Below are positions 1 through 7,262 of a stretch of 64,000 nt of DNA, piece after piece. This DNA is from Fibrobacter sp. UBA7003 (GTDB lineage: Bacteria; Fibrobacterota; Fibrobacteria; Fibrobacterales; Fibrobacteraceae), in NCBI GenBank assembly GCA_002449765.1, contig DJXN01000002.1:248001-312000 (forward strand), in the 5' to 3' direction. The first letter of the stretch is position 1. The number at the start of each line of letters is the position of its first letter. Below the pieces are notes generated by a model. That model made no database searches and was not told where the DNA came from. It saw only the letters and a program-made list of their open reading frames with translations. The translations under genes and the position numbers were made by a program.

Positions 1-344
1 TATTCCGTTATCACAATCAGCCACGCAGACTTTTCACAGTTAATCTGGTAAACAGTCTCGTCATAGGACTTGGACAGGCGGCGGGTACGCAGTTTCGTAT
101 GGTTCAGCACCTTGCCATGCTGCTTGACAAATTTCTCGAAATAACCGGCGTACTGCGAAACTCCCACCGCCTTTTGTTCTTTACTCATATCCATGCCATA
201 ATCCAACAAAGACGAGGCGGCATCCTTGTACTTGGACTTCTTAAGGAATTTTTCGACCTTATCCATCTGCTTGTCGGCAACAGCACCGGCATGGCACATC
301 GCGGCCATCAAAAAAACATATAATAAAGAGCGCAGAAATTTCAT
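1..344 (-). CDS. Secreted protein of unknown function, partial (C-terminus beyond the left edge)
   Basis: An open frame starts with ATG at 344 and runs off the window edge after about 114 codons. It begins MKFLRSLLYVFLMAAMCHAG, a typical signal peptide (basic n-region, hydrophobic core, small residues before the cleavage site). The mature part is Lys-rich (DKQMDKVEKFLKKSKYKDA), and I recognise no family. There is no Shine-Dalgarno site; a TATATTCA box sits 5 nt before the ATG, the leaderless arrangement seen repeatedly in this window. The signal peptide and long open frame make it a real gene. Confidence 0.65.
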   Translation of the reverse strand, partial: MKFLRSLLYVFLMAAMCHAGAVADKQMDKVEKFLKKSKYKDAASSLLDYGMDMSKEQKAVGVSQYAGYFEKFVKQHGKVLNHTKLRTRRLSKSYDETVYQINCEKSAWLIVITE

Positions 345-582
345 ATAACTGAATATAGTATTTTTTTGCCGTTTAATATTAATCCCGATTTTCATGAAGC
401 CCGTAGGGACTAACAGTCACAAGGGCTTCATAGCGCCATCTTCTAGCACGTCTCGCAATAAACATTCCTATCCAGAGCCATTTTCGTGTTTATTTGCGTA
501 GAGGAGTGCTTTGCTAAACGAACACTGGAACGAAGTGATTGTGTGAGTGTGCGAAGAACTCCTCGAAGCAAACATTATATGG
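345..582. other. Gene-free gap with two inverted repeats
   Basis: No coding frame is apparent. A 9-bp perfect inverted repeat (ATGAAGCCC / GGGCTTCAT, 394-402 and 423-431) encloses a smaller GACT-AAC-AGTC hairpin. A second, longer imperfect pair (TTTGC + GAGGAGT at 493-507, ACTCCTC + GCAAA at 558-572) encloses about 50 nt. Neither is followed by a clear T-tract, so they are not textbook terminators for nadK. They could be dispersed repeats or a structured 3' region. Confidence 0.45.
350..357 (-). promoter_or_regulatory. Putative -10/-7 element TATATTCA
   Basis: The minus strand reads TATATTCA, then 5 nt, then the ATG at 344. This is a variant of the TAnnTTTG-type box found before other operon-first genes here. 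Promoter function is inferred. Confidence 0.35.
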
Positions 583-1464
583 TTAAGCGAGGCGGGGCTT
601 TCCCGTCCAGCCTAACTTTTCGCGGAGCGCGCCCACGAATCCGGTATGGCGCATGCGAATAAACGTCGTCACGGCCTTGCACTCGCTCAGCACGACCTTC
701 TCGCCCACCTTCATCTCGTAGGCGGTACGGCCATCGAACACGAGGTCGAGCGGGCGGTCTACTGCAGAAACGATTTCAAGCTTCTTGTCGGTAAGCGAAA
801 GCACGAGCGGGCGCACGGAGAGACTGCTAGGAGCGACGGGCGTGAGCACGACGGCAGGAGTGCTCGGGTGGATGATAGGGCCACCCGCCGCGAGGTTATA
901 GGCGGTAGAACCCGTCGGCGTAGAAACCAGCAGGGAATCAGCCCAGTATTCGGTAAGGCACGTGCCGTTGTAGGCCACGTTCACGTTCACCATGCGGTCG
1001 GGCATGTGCGCGCGGACATGGACCTCGTTCAAGACCGTCTGTTTTGCGACCACCTTGCGACCGCGATAAACGACTGCGTCAATCATCATGCGTTCGCGGG
1101 TAGAAAAGTCACCCGCAAGCAAGTCATCGAGCGTCTTTGCAAGGCCTTCCACGCGACTTTCGGCAAGGAACCCCACGCGGCCCGCATTCACTCCAAGTAT
1201 GGGAATGTTATGCCCGAGCGCGATATGCGCGGCAGAAAGCACCGTACCGTCCCCGCCGATAGCGAGAAGCAGATCCATGCGCGAAAGCCCGGATTCCTTG
1301 ATCACGTGAATCGGCTTCTTGGCAAGCCCCTTCAGGGAATCAAGCGCAAAGAATTCCACCTTCGGGTGCGTCGCGGCCCAATCCGCAATCTGGTCGAGAG
1401 CATTCGCGAGGTCGGCACTCTTGTCCTTGAAACCGACGATTCCGATTTTCGAAAACTTCTTCAT
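583..1464 (-). CDS. nadK: NAD kinase
   Basis: ATP-dependent phosphorylation of NAD to NADP in the cytoplasm. The 293-aa product (usual family length) has the NAD kinase signatures in order: LAIGGDGTVLSAAH (GGDG motif), NAGRVGFLAE, the conserved TPTGSTAYNLAAGGPIIHP stretch and VFDGR near the C-terminus. The frame is open 16 codons further upstream, but the ATG at 1464 is preferred: it has a strong AGGGGGGTG Shine-Dalgarno sequence, starts at MKKFSKIGIVG where the family begins, and lies 10 nt after the aroA-like stop. Last gene of the chorismate mutase-tyrA-aroA-like-nadK operon. Confidence 0.95.
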   Translation of the reverse strand: MKKFSKIGIVGFKDKSADLANALDQIADWAATHPKVEFFALDSLKGLAKKPIHVIKESGLSRMDLLLAIGGDGTVLSAAHIALGHNIPILGVNAGRVGFLAESRVEGLAKTLDDLLAGDFSTRERMMIDAVVYRGRKVVAKQTVLNEVHVRAHMPDRMVNVNVAYNGTCLTEYWADSLLVSTPTGSTAYNLAAGGPIIHPSTPAVVLTPVAPSSLSVRPLVLSLTDKKLEIVSAVDRPLDLVFDGRTAYEMKVGEKVVLSECKAVTTFIRMRHTGFVGALREKLGWTGKPRLA

Positions 1465-1474
1465 AGTCACCCCC

Positions 1475-2848
1475 CTATTCCTTGCCCTCGTTCGCGGGAG
1501 CCTCAGCGACAAGCACCTGCTTCAGCTTTTCGACAACGCCCGGGAAAATCGCCTCGACTGCATCTGCATTCGCCACCGGTTCATCGTTCTCGAGGGCAAT
1601 AGAAAGCACACTAAGCGCAAGCCCCGCCTCGGGTGAATTTCCGCCGTCAAAGTCGCTCCCGTTCACGATGGTTTCCATCCCGCGAATAACGAGCCCGTCA
1701 TCGTACACGCCGACTTCCACGCCGGTCTTCCGCAGGTTTTCTGCCAAGAAGTCGTTTGACACGCGCATCTCGGAGCGAATTTCCTTCGGGATTCGGAGGA
1801 TGGTTTCGCCCTCGGCAAAGCATGCCGCCACCGCGAGGAACGCATATTCCGAAAGCGACGTCGCTACGGTGTCTTCGCCAAAGCGCCTGCCCTGCAGACG
1901 CTTGCCCGCTTCCATCGGGTAAATTTCCACATCGCCATAAACGTCGCCGAATTTTTCCCTGCGGGTTACGGTCTCGATGTTTGCGCCCATGCGCTTGAGG
2001 CAAGTGAGCGCCCCCGCACGGGTGCTGTTCAGGTCCACGTTCAAAAGCTTTACCACATTGCCCTTGGGCACCTTGCCGATGGTCGTCAGCAAGGCAAATG
2101 CCGTCGCCTCGGTCGTATCGCCCGGCACGTAGTAATCGCGCCCGGTAATCACGCGGGTTTCCGCAAGTTCTGTCATCTGGGTGCGTTCAATCTTCTTGCC
2201 CTGCGCCATCATCAGGCGGCGTTCGAACTCGCTCAGTTGCTCCATGCCGCGCCCCTCGTAACGGAGAGGCACGCCAAAGTACATGAGCATCTTCGTCCAC
2301 TGGTCATGAACGAGCGAGCGTTCCTCGAAGCTCACGTACTCGCCACGCACCAGCGTGCGGAGCAGCACCCTGTTGCGCATAATAAACGGCACGTTCCCGA
2401 GCGAATCCTTCTTGAGCGCGGGTTCTTCGGGCGCAAAGCGGAACACGAGCCTTGCAGGTTCATCGGATTCGAGTTCCACCTTGAAATATTTCTGGAGGGT
2501 CACCTTTGCTGCGGCAACCGCAGCGGCACCCGTTCCGTCATTTTCAGCCGCAAAGGTATAGACCTGTTCGGAATCCTTGCTCGCGAGCGTCCACAAAAGG
2601 ACGTTCTCCTGCTCCGGAAAATCATACGGGAGCATCGACGGGAGCGCATACTGGAAGCCCCTGCCGTCAAGCACCAGCTGATGCCCGTGCAGTTCATAGC
2701 GGAGCCCGAATTCGGCGAGGGCCTGCGCAAAACGTTCTGAACCGCTGGCCCAGGCAAAATCGTCGAGCACGGTGCGCCCGTTTACCAACAGGCCCATCAA
2801 AAGCGTAAGGTCCATCCGTTCCCTGTCGGGATTCAACGCAAATTCCAT
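1475..2848 (-). CDS. aroA: EPSP synthase-fold protein (AroA-like), probably catalytically altered
   Basis: A 457-aa protein of the EPSP synthase (3-phosphoshikimate 1-carboxyvinyltransferase) family by overall architecture. The clearest match is residues 240-295 (YYVPGDTTEATA ... LNSTRAGALTCLKRMGANIE), which parallels the IPGDISSA...NPTRTG region of real AroA. The usual catalytic motifs are not there. The N-terminal GDKSxSxR becomes NPDRERMDL (res. 6-14); no GNSGTT/AMR motif is seen; SAQxKSALL becomes FIMRNRVLL (155-163); the catalytic Asp becomes Ser (about 333); and the C-terminal DHR becomes NSPE (404-407). Start and TyrA stop overlap by one base (TAATG). It may be a pseudoenzyme or have another substrate; the symbol is by homology only. 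Confidence 0.75.
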   Translation of the reverse strand: MEFALNPDRERMDLTLLMGLLVNGRTVLDDFAWASGSERFAQALAEFGLRYELHGHQLVLDGRGFQYALPSMLPYDFPEQENVLLWTLASKDSEQVYTFAAENDGTGAAAVAAAKVTLQKYFKVELESDEPARLVFRFAPEEPALKKDSLGNVPFIMRNRVLLRTLVRGEYVSFEERSLVHDQWTKMLMYFGVPLRYEGRGMEQLSEFERRLMMAQGKKIERTQMTELAETRVITGRDYYVPGDTTEATAFALLTTIGKVPKGNVVKLLNVDLNSTRAGALTCLKRMGANIETVTRREKFGDVYGDVEIYPMEAGKRLQGRRFGEDTVATSLSEYAFLAVAACFAEGETILRIPKEIRSEMRVSNDFLAENLRKTGVEVGVYDDGLVIRGMETIVNGSDFDGGNSPEAGLALSVLSIALENDEPVANADAVEAIFPGVVEKLKQVLVAEAPANEGKE

Positions 2849-4062
2849 TATCGTTCCTTAACTTCGTAACCCAGGTAACGGAGCAGCTTGACCGCGCGGG
2901 CGGCCTCGTCCTCGGTCTTGAAGGCAATCAGCAATGTGCCCGCCACGTTCTCGCGGACCTTCATGAGTTCAATGTCGCGGATGTTGAGTCCCTCTTCGGC
3001 GAGCGGCTGCAACACGCTCAGGAGTGCGCCCGGCTTGTCCTTGAGCGGCACCGTAATCTCGAAGAATGCGGCAGCGGCGTTCCGGCCAGGAGCGAACAGG
3101 CTCGCACGCCCCTCGTTGCCCGCCTTGAAAATTTCTTCCAGCGAATCGGAACGGTCGGCGCATTTTCCACCGGCTACCGAACCGCGGGTCGCATCGAACG
3201 AACCACCCGCAGGCCTGCCGTCCTTTACCACGTCGAGTTTCTGCATCGCCTCGATTGTCGTGTTCACGCCATCGCGAACCTCGGTCAAGGCTCGCACCGT
3301 CTCGTCGCGGTTGGTGACGGCAATATCGTGCCACATCGCCCACCCGCTTGCCGCAATGCGCGTCATGTCGCGGAATGCGCGCCCCGCATAGTGCTGGTAG
3401 TTGTGGCTCAGCAGGCGGTCAGGGATGCTTGCCGCCAGAGTAGAACTGAGCATCTGGGGCATGTGCGAAACCCACGCCATAGTGCGGTCGTGATGTTCCG
3501 GCGGGAAAACTACTGCGGAGGCGCCGAGGAACTTCACGAGTTCAAGGAGCGGCGCGTAAACGCTTTCGGCAGTTCCCTCGGGCGGGCACACGAACCAGTA
3601 GGCGTTCTCGAAAATCGCGGGATCGTTGTATTCGCAGGTGCGCTTCTCGGAACCCGCCATCGGATGGCTGCCCACAAACTTGAACGGGGCCGGCAGTTTG
3701 GAACCCGCCCTGCAGATTTCGACCTTCGTGCTCCCGATATCGCTCACGAGGCACGCGGCGCCGTTAGATGCACCATTAGACAGCGCGGCCTCCTTGGCCC
3801 ACTCCACCTGCGAAAGCGCGTCAATCGTCTTCAAAATATGCAGAATCGGGCCACACAGCAAAATGAGGTCGCAGTCGCGGGACCACTCTTCTACCTGCGC
3901 GTATTCAAAAAACTCGTCCGCTAGTTCCAACTCGCGGGCGCGTGCAAGCGTCGCGGGCGAACTTACCGCGCGTATGACCGTCGGACGCTTCGCCTGCTTG
4001 AGCGCAGAAGCAATAGAACCCGCCAGGAGTCCAAAACCCACCAGGGCAATACGCTTCATCAT
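2848..4062 (-). CDS. tyrA: Prephenate dehydrogenase with C-terminal ACT domain
   Basis: Oxidative decarboxylation of prephenate to 4-hydroxyphenylpyruvate in tyrosine synthesis. The 404-aa product has an N-terminal Rossmann motif (ALVGFGLLAGSIA, res. 6-18), the family signature GSHPMAGSE (131-139), the EHHDRTMAWVSHMPQ helix with its catalytic His, and a C-terminal ACT domain from about residue 331 (LKDKPGALLSVLQPLAEEGLNIRDIE), as in Tyr-inhibited enzymes. Two adjacent ATGs are possible, 4062 and 4059. The GGAGG at 4064-4068 is spaced better for 4059. Translationally coupled to chorismate mutase upstream and the AroA-like gene downstream. Confidence 0.94.
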   Translation of the reverse strand: MMKRIALVGFGLLAGSIASALKQAKRPTVIRAVSSPATLARARELELADEFFEYAQVEEWSRDCDLILLCGPILHILKTIDALSQVEWAKEAALSNGASNGAACLVSDIGSTKVEICRAGSKLPAPFKFVGSHPMAGSEKRTCEYNDPAIFENAYWFVCPPEGTAESVYAPLLELVKFLGASAVVFPPEHHDRTMAWVSHMPQMLSSTLAASIPDRLLSHNYQHYAGRAFRDMTRIAASGWAMWHDIAVTNRDETVRALTEVRDGVNTTIEAMQKLDVVKDGRPAGGSFDATRGSVAGGKCADRSDSLEEIFKAGNEGRASLFAPGRNAAAAFFEITVPLKDKPGALLSVLQPLAEEGLNIRDIELMKVRENVAGTLLIAFKTEDEAARAVKLLRYLGYEVKER

Positions 4063-4334
4063 TCCTCCACCTTGCGGGTCTCTTCCATAATCGTGCGGAA
4101 AATATTCACGATAGATTCCGGCGGGAGCGGGCCACCCGCCTTAACCGCCTTCTCGGCGACAGCAGCTAGCACCGCCTCTTCGCGGGCCGCGTCAAATACC
4201 GGCAGGCCCTTCTCTTTCTTGAGCTTGCCAATCTCCGTCGCGAATTCCGCCCGCCTGTTCAAAAGCGAGATAATCGTATCGGTGAGTTCATCGATGCGTT
4301 TGCGCCAATCGTCTATTTCCATATGGGAATCCAT
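4059..4334 (-). CDS. Chorismate mutase, AroQ class
   Basis: Converts chorismate to prephenate, the substrate of the next gene (tyrA). The 91-aa all-helical product has the AroQ pattern: DDWRKRIDELTDTIISLLNRRAEFATEIGKLK (N-terminal helix with the conserved Arg, Leu-Leu-x-x-Arg and Lys positions), then FDAAREEAVL and the closing helix. First gene of the operon. There is no Shine-Dalgarno at either candidate ATG (4334, 4322). A TATCTTTC box 5 nt before 4334 favours a leaderless start at 4334. The stop overlaps the tyrA start. Confidence 0.92.
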   Translation of the reverse strand: MDSHMEIDDWRKRIDELTDTIISLLNRRAEFATEIGKLKKEKGLPVFDAAREEAVLAAVAEKAVKAGGPLPPESIVNIFRTIMEETRKVEE

Positions 4335-4339
4335 GTGCC

Positions 4340-4347
4340 GAAAGATA
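4340..4347 (-). promoter_or_regulatory. Putative promoter box TATCTTTC before the chorismate mutase operon
   Basis: The minus strand reads TATCTTTC, 5 nt before the ATG at 4334, preceded by a T-rich run. It matches the Bacteroidetes-type -7 element TAnnTTTG in seven of eight positions. The spacing implies that transcription starts at or next to the ATG. Confidence 0.5.
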
Positions 4348-4401
4348 GAAAAAAGAGGGTAATTTTATGCCTGCGCACGCCACACAGGGGCAATTTCACA
4401 A

Positions 4402-4450
4402 AAAATGGGGATTAAACGCCCCCTTTTTCGCACTTTTAGTACCCAATTTC
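4402..4450. repeat. 49-bp repeat, copy 1 (imperfect inverted repeat)
   Basis: This aligns without gaps to 4582-4630, with about 10 mismatches in 49 positions. It has GGGGATTAAA near the left end and TTTTAGTACCC near the right, a degraded version of the palindrome in copy 2. The two copies start exactly 180 bp apart. Confidence 0.6.
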
Positions 4451-4581
4451 TAGAACAAAGTAGCATAATTCCCCCGGAAAAGCCCGCGAAAGGATGATTT
4501 CAGGTTATTTCCAGGCCAAAAACAGGCGTTTTTCGCACCGTTCTTTTACAACAAACTAATATTTTTAACACACAAACTAAC

Positions 4582-4630
4582 AAAATGGGGACTAAACACC
4601 CCAAATTTACCCCATTTAGTCCCCAATTTC
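4582..4630. repeat. 49-bp repeat, copy 2 (perfect 11-bp inverted arms)
   Basis: Arms TGGGGACTAAA (4586-4596) and TTTAGTCCCCA (4615-4625) are perfect inverted repeats around an 18-bp spacer. It could be an operator for a dimeric or tetrameric regulator (copy 1 is its partner) or an RNA hairpin. Confidence 0.6.
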
Positions 4631-4792
4631 GGCATTTTTGCATTTTTCCCAGCCAAAACACGGCCAAAACCGGCCCATAACGCACCCGCGACAAACACAC
4701 TTGACACACTTTGTTCATTTAGAGCTTTCGAAGCATTGCGAAACGCAGGCTTCGATTCTATTTTCTACTTGTGTATGGATCGGAGACCAACT

Positions 4793-5797
4793 ATGAAACA
4801 CCTGAAGAAAACAATCGGAATTCTAGCGGTACTAGCCATGGCAGCATCCGTCAACGCAAAAGACTTTAGCGGTGCAGAACTCTACACCAAGAACGAGTTT
4901 ACCTACGGCAAGTTTGAAGCCCGTATGAAAATGGCCGCCATTTCGGGGACCGTCAGTTCCATGTTCCTCTACCAAAACGGCTCCGAGCAGGCCTCCGCAG
5001 AACGCTGGGTCGAAGTCGACATCGAAGTGCTCGGCAAGAACCCCAGCAGCTTCCAGTCCAACATCATTACCGGCAAGGCTGGCGCCCAGAAGACCTCCGA
5101 AAAGCATCACGCTGTCAACCCCGCCGCAGACCAGGCCTTCCACACCTACGGTATCGAATGGACTCCTGATTATGTCCGCTGGACTCTCGACGGTGAAGAA
5201 GTCCGCAAGACTGTCAAGGGCGAAAACAAGAACCAGGTCGAGAACCTCATCGGCACCCAGGGCCTCCGCTTCAACCTCTGGTCTTCCGAAAGCGCCGATT
5301 GGGTTGGCCAGTTCGACGAATCCAAGCTCCCGATTTTCCAGTTCATCAACTGGGTCAAGGTCTACAAATACACCCCGGGCCAGGGAGAAAACGGCAGCGA
5401 CTTCACCCTCGACTGGATAGACAACTTCGATACTTTTGATGCCAATCGCTGGGCCAAGGGCAACTGGAGCTTCGACGGTAACCGCGTTGACCTGACTCCG
5501 AACAATATCTACTCCGTAGACGGCATGCTGATTCTCGCCCTCACCCGCAAGGGTCAGGAAAGTTTCACCGGCCAGGTTCCCCAAGACACTGAACCAGGTC
5601 CGACGCCGACATTCTCCAGTAGCAGCGAAATCACGGTACCGACCAGCTCCTCCAGCGCGACAGAAGCAATCCAGCCGGTCCGCATGCAGGTGCAGAACAA
5701 GCAAATCCGCGGAACCGTGAATGCGAAGGGCGCCCGCGTCAACGAGACCCGCGCCAATGACCCCCGCAAACGCTACCGCGTCAACTTCAGCTTTTAA
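4793..5797 (+). CDS. Secreted endo-1,3-1,4-beta-glucanase (lichenase), circularly permuted GH16
   Basis: Hydrolyses mixed-linkage beta-glucans (lichenan, barley glucan) outside the cell. The 334-aa precursor has a 22-residue signal peptide (MKHLKKTIGILAVLAMAASVNA). The catalytic motif WVEVDIEVLG contains the nucleophile Glu74, Asp76 and the acid/base Glu78. The strand block DNFDTFDANRW, N-terminal in Bacillus lichenases, here lies after the catalytic half at about res. 220-260, the circular permutation known for the F. succinogenes enzyme. A Ser/Thr/Pro-rich linker and a basic tail ending KRYRVNFSF follow, as in other Fibrobacter hydrolases. The start at 4793 is preferred over an upstream in-frame ATG because GGAGACC precedes it and the signal peptide begins there. 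Confidence 0.96.
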   Translation: MKHLKKTIGILAVLAMAASVNAKDFSGAELYTKNEFTYGKFEARMKMAAISGTVSSMFLYQNGSEQASAERWVEVDIEVLGKNPSSFQSNIITGKAGAQKTSEKHHAVNPAADQAFHTYGIEWTPDYVRWTLDGEEVRKTVKGENKNQVENLIGTQGLRFNLWSSESADWVGQFDESKLPIFQFINWVKVYKYTPGQGENGSDFTLDWIDNFDTFDANRWAKGNWSFDGNRVDLTPNNIYSVDGMLILALTRKGQESFTGQVPQDTEPGPTPTFSSSSEITVPTSSSSATEAIQPVRMQVQNKQIRGTVNAKGARVNETRANDPRKRYRVNFSF

Positions 5798-5821
5798 ATA
5801 ACAACACCCCCCAAACAACAG

Positions 5822-5858
5822 GACCTACGCAGCAATTGTTGCGTAGGTCTGTTTTTTT
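5822..5858 (+). terminator. Rho-independent terminator after the lichenase gene
   Basis: A 10-bp perfect stem GACCTACGCA / TGCGTAGGTC with an 8-nt loop is followed by TG and seven T residues. It separates the glucanase from the regulator downstream. Confidence 0.9.
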
Positions 5859-5859
5859 C

Positions 5860-5867
5860 TATATTCG
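5860..5867 (+). promoter_or_regulatory. Putative promoter box TATATTCG before the regulator
   Basis: TATATTCG lies 6 nt before the ATG at 5874, directly after the upstream terminator, and there is no Shine-Dalgarno. The arrangement matches other leaderless starts in the window. Confidence 0.4.
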
Positions 5868-5873
5868 AAAAGT

Positions 5874-7247
5874 ATGCGAGAGGAACTGGAGAAAATCATC
5901 ACTGAACTCCCCCACAAGGACGGAGACAGGCTCCCTAGCGTCCGCGCTCTGATGAAAGCCTACGGAATTTCATCGGGAACCGTCCAAGCCGCCCTTCGGA
6001 ACCTCGAAAAGGAAAAACTCATCTGCCGCATCCAGGGAAAAGGCTGCTTCTGGACCCAGGGCGGCATCGCAAAATTTTATGACAGAAACGTCGTCCCCAC
6101 AGTCCGGGAATCCGCCTCCGAAAAACTGGAGCGGCTTTTCAACGAAGACTGGGACCGCGGCACCTTCCGCCTTGACAAGCCCCTCCCCCTGATGAAGGAA
6201 CTCGTGCTACGCTACAATACATCGCAGGCGGTCCTTCGCAAGTTCCTGAACGATAAAGTCCAGCAGGGCACCCTAAACCGGACTGGCCGCCTATACAACT
6301 TTATCCGCAAAAGGGAAACTACAGGAAAGCCTTCCCTCAGCGAAATCGTATTCGTCACCCGCTGCAACAGCTGGGGCGGATTCACCGCCGAGAGTGAACG
6401 AGAAATGGATTTCTTGCGGATGGTCTACAAGAAGGCGGGCGCCGAAAATTACAAGCTTATTTTGCTCGGCATCAACGAAAACAGCGACACGCTCATTGAC
6501 CGAAGCGGCAAGCCCCGAAAACTCACCGACTTCCAGAATGCCGTGGGAGCAGTGCTATCAACCCTGCTCGTGATGGAACCGCTCAAGTTGCTTCAAATGT
6601 TCGCCGGCGTCAAGTACCCCGTCGCCGTCTGGTGGGAGCACCCCCTGGGAGGCCTCCCTCCACGCTACCTGCAAAAGGAAAACTGGACCTTCTTCAATTC
6701 CACATTCGGAACATCCCCGGGTGTCGAAATGGGCAAGTTCCTGATATCCCACGGAATCAACCAGGCTGCGTTCTTTTCGCCATATCACAACAGTTCATGG
6801 TCCATCGACCGGCTGGAGGGGTTGCGAATTGCAGGCCTCAACGTCATCGAATACACCGACAGCGAATTCGCGAGTCCCTGGGACTTCAAGCAGATTGCGC
6901 GAGGCAAGGTCGAAAAACATGCCGTAGAATCCTACGCACGCGATTTGCTCAAGCAAAAAATATCTTCGATGATGCACGACCGCGATTACAGGAACATTCC
7001 GATCGTATGCGTGAACGACGACACCGCAAGCATGCTTCTCGAAATGCAGGAAGAAGGGACGCTTAACAACCTGGGCGAGATTTTTGCATTCGACAATTCC
7101 GCCGAAAGCTACCTGTTGCGCCTTCCCTCCTACGATTTCAACACGCAGGCGCTCGTCGACCACATGTTCTACACCATCGCCAATTCCGACGCTTTCCGCA
7201 TGCAGCGGAAAATCCAGCAGATTCTCGGGAACGTCGTAGAAAAGTAA
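5874..7247 (+). CDS. Transcriptional regulator with GntR-type HTH, a second winged-helix segment and a LacI-like sensor
   Basis: A 457-aa protein. Residues 1-65 are a GntR-family winged helix (DGDRLPSVRALMKAYGISSGTVQAALRNLEKEKLICRIQGKGCF). Residues about 85-140 look like a second, divergent winged helix (LPLMKELVLRYNTSQAVLRKFLNDKVQQGTL), with the same Leu-Pro...Ser...Val...Leu pattern. The rest resembles a periplasmic-binding/LacI sensor fold (FLISHGINQAAFFSPYHNSSW, PIVCVNDDTASMLLEMQE). Such proteins usually sense a sugar or related ligand. Location just after the lichenase, in the same direction but behind a terminator, suggests but does not prove a polysaccharide-linked role. The double DNA-binding module is unusual. 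Confidence 0.8.
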   Translation: MREELEKIITELPHKDGDRLPSVRALMKAYGISSGTVQAALRNLEKEKLICRIQGKGCFWTQGGIAKFYDRNVVPTVRESASEKLERLFNEDWDRGTFRLDKPLPLMKELVLRYNTSQAVLRKFLNDKVQQGTLNRTGRLYNFIRKRETTGKPSLSEIVFVTRCNSWGGFTAESEREMDFLRMVYKKAGAENYKLILLGINENSDTLIDRSGKPRKLTDFQNAVGAVLSTLLVMEPLKLLQMFAGVKYPVAVWWEHPLGGLPPRYLQKENWTFFNSTFGTSPGVEMGKFLISHGINQAAFFSPYHNSSWSIDRLEGLRIAGLNVIEYTDSEFASPWDFKQIARGKVEKHAVESYARDLLKQKISSMMHDRDYRNIPIVCVNDDTASMLLEMQEEGTLNNLGEIFAFDNSAESYLLRLPSYDFNTQALVDHMFYTIANSDAFRMQRKIQQILGNVVEK

Positions 7248-7262
7248 AAAGAAAGCCTAGCG

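Larger units (their letters stand above)
4335..4792. other. Long divergent intergenic region, AT-rich, with a duplicated inverted-repeat element
   Basis: This gap lies between the divergent chorismate mutase and lichenase operons. Apart from the chorismate mutase promoter box and the two 49-bp repeats listed separately, I see no gene. A 72-codon frame on the minus strand crosses the second repeat and shows no protein-like features. A TTGACA-like hexamer at 4701-4706 lacks a good -10 partner. The size suggests a regulated promoter region for the secreted glucanase. Confidence 0.5.

Noticed and set aside
4701..4706. TTGACA as -35 box of the lichenase promoter
   Set aside because: No acceptable -10 hexamer lies 16-18 nt downstream.
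4500..4718. 72-codon minus-strand frame in the lichenase upstream region
   Set aside because: It crosses a palindromic repeat, has no ribosome site and shows no protein-like pattern.
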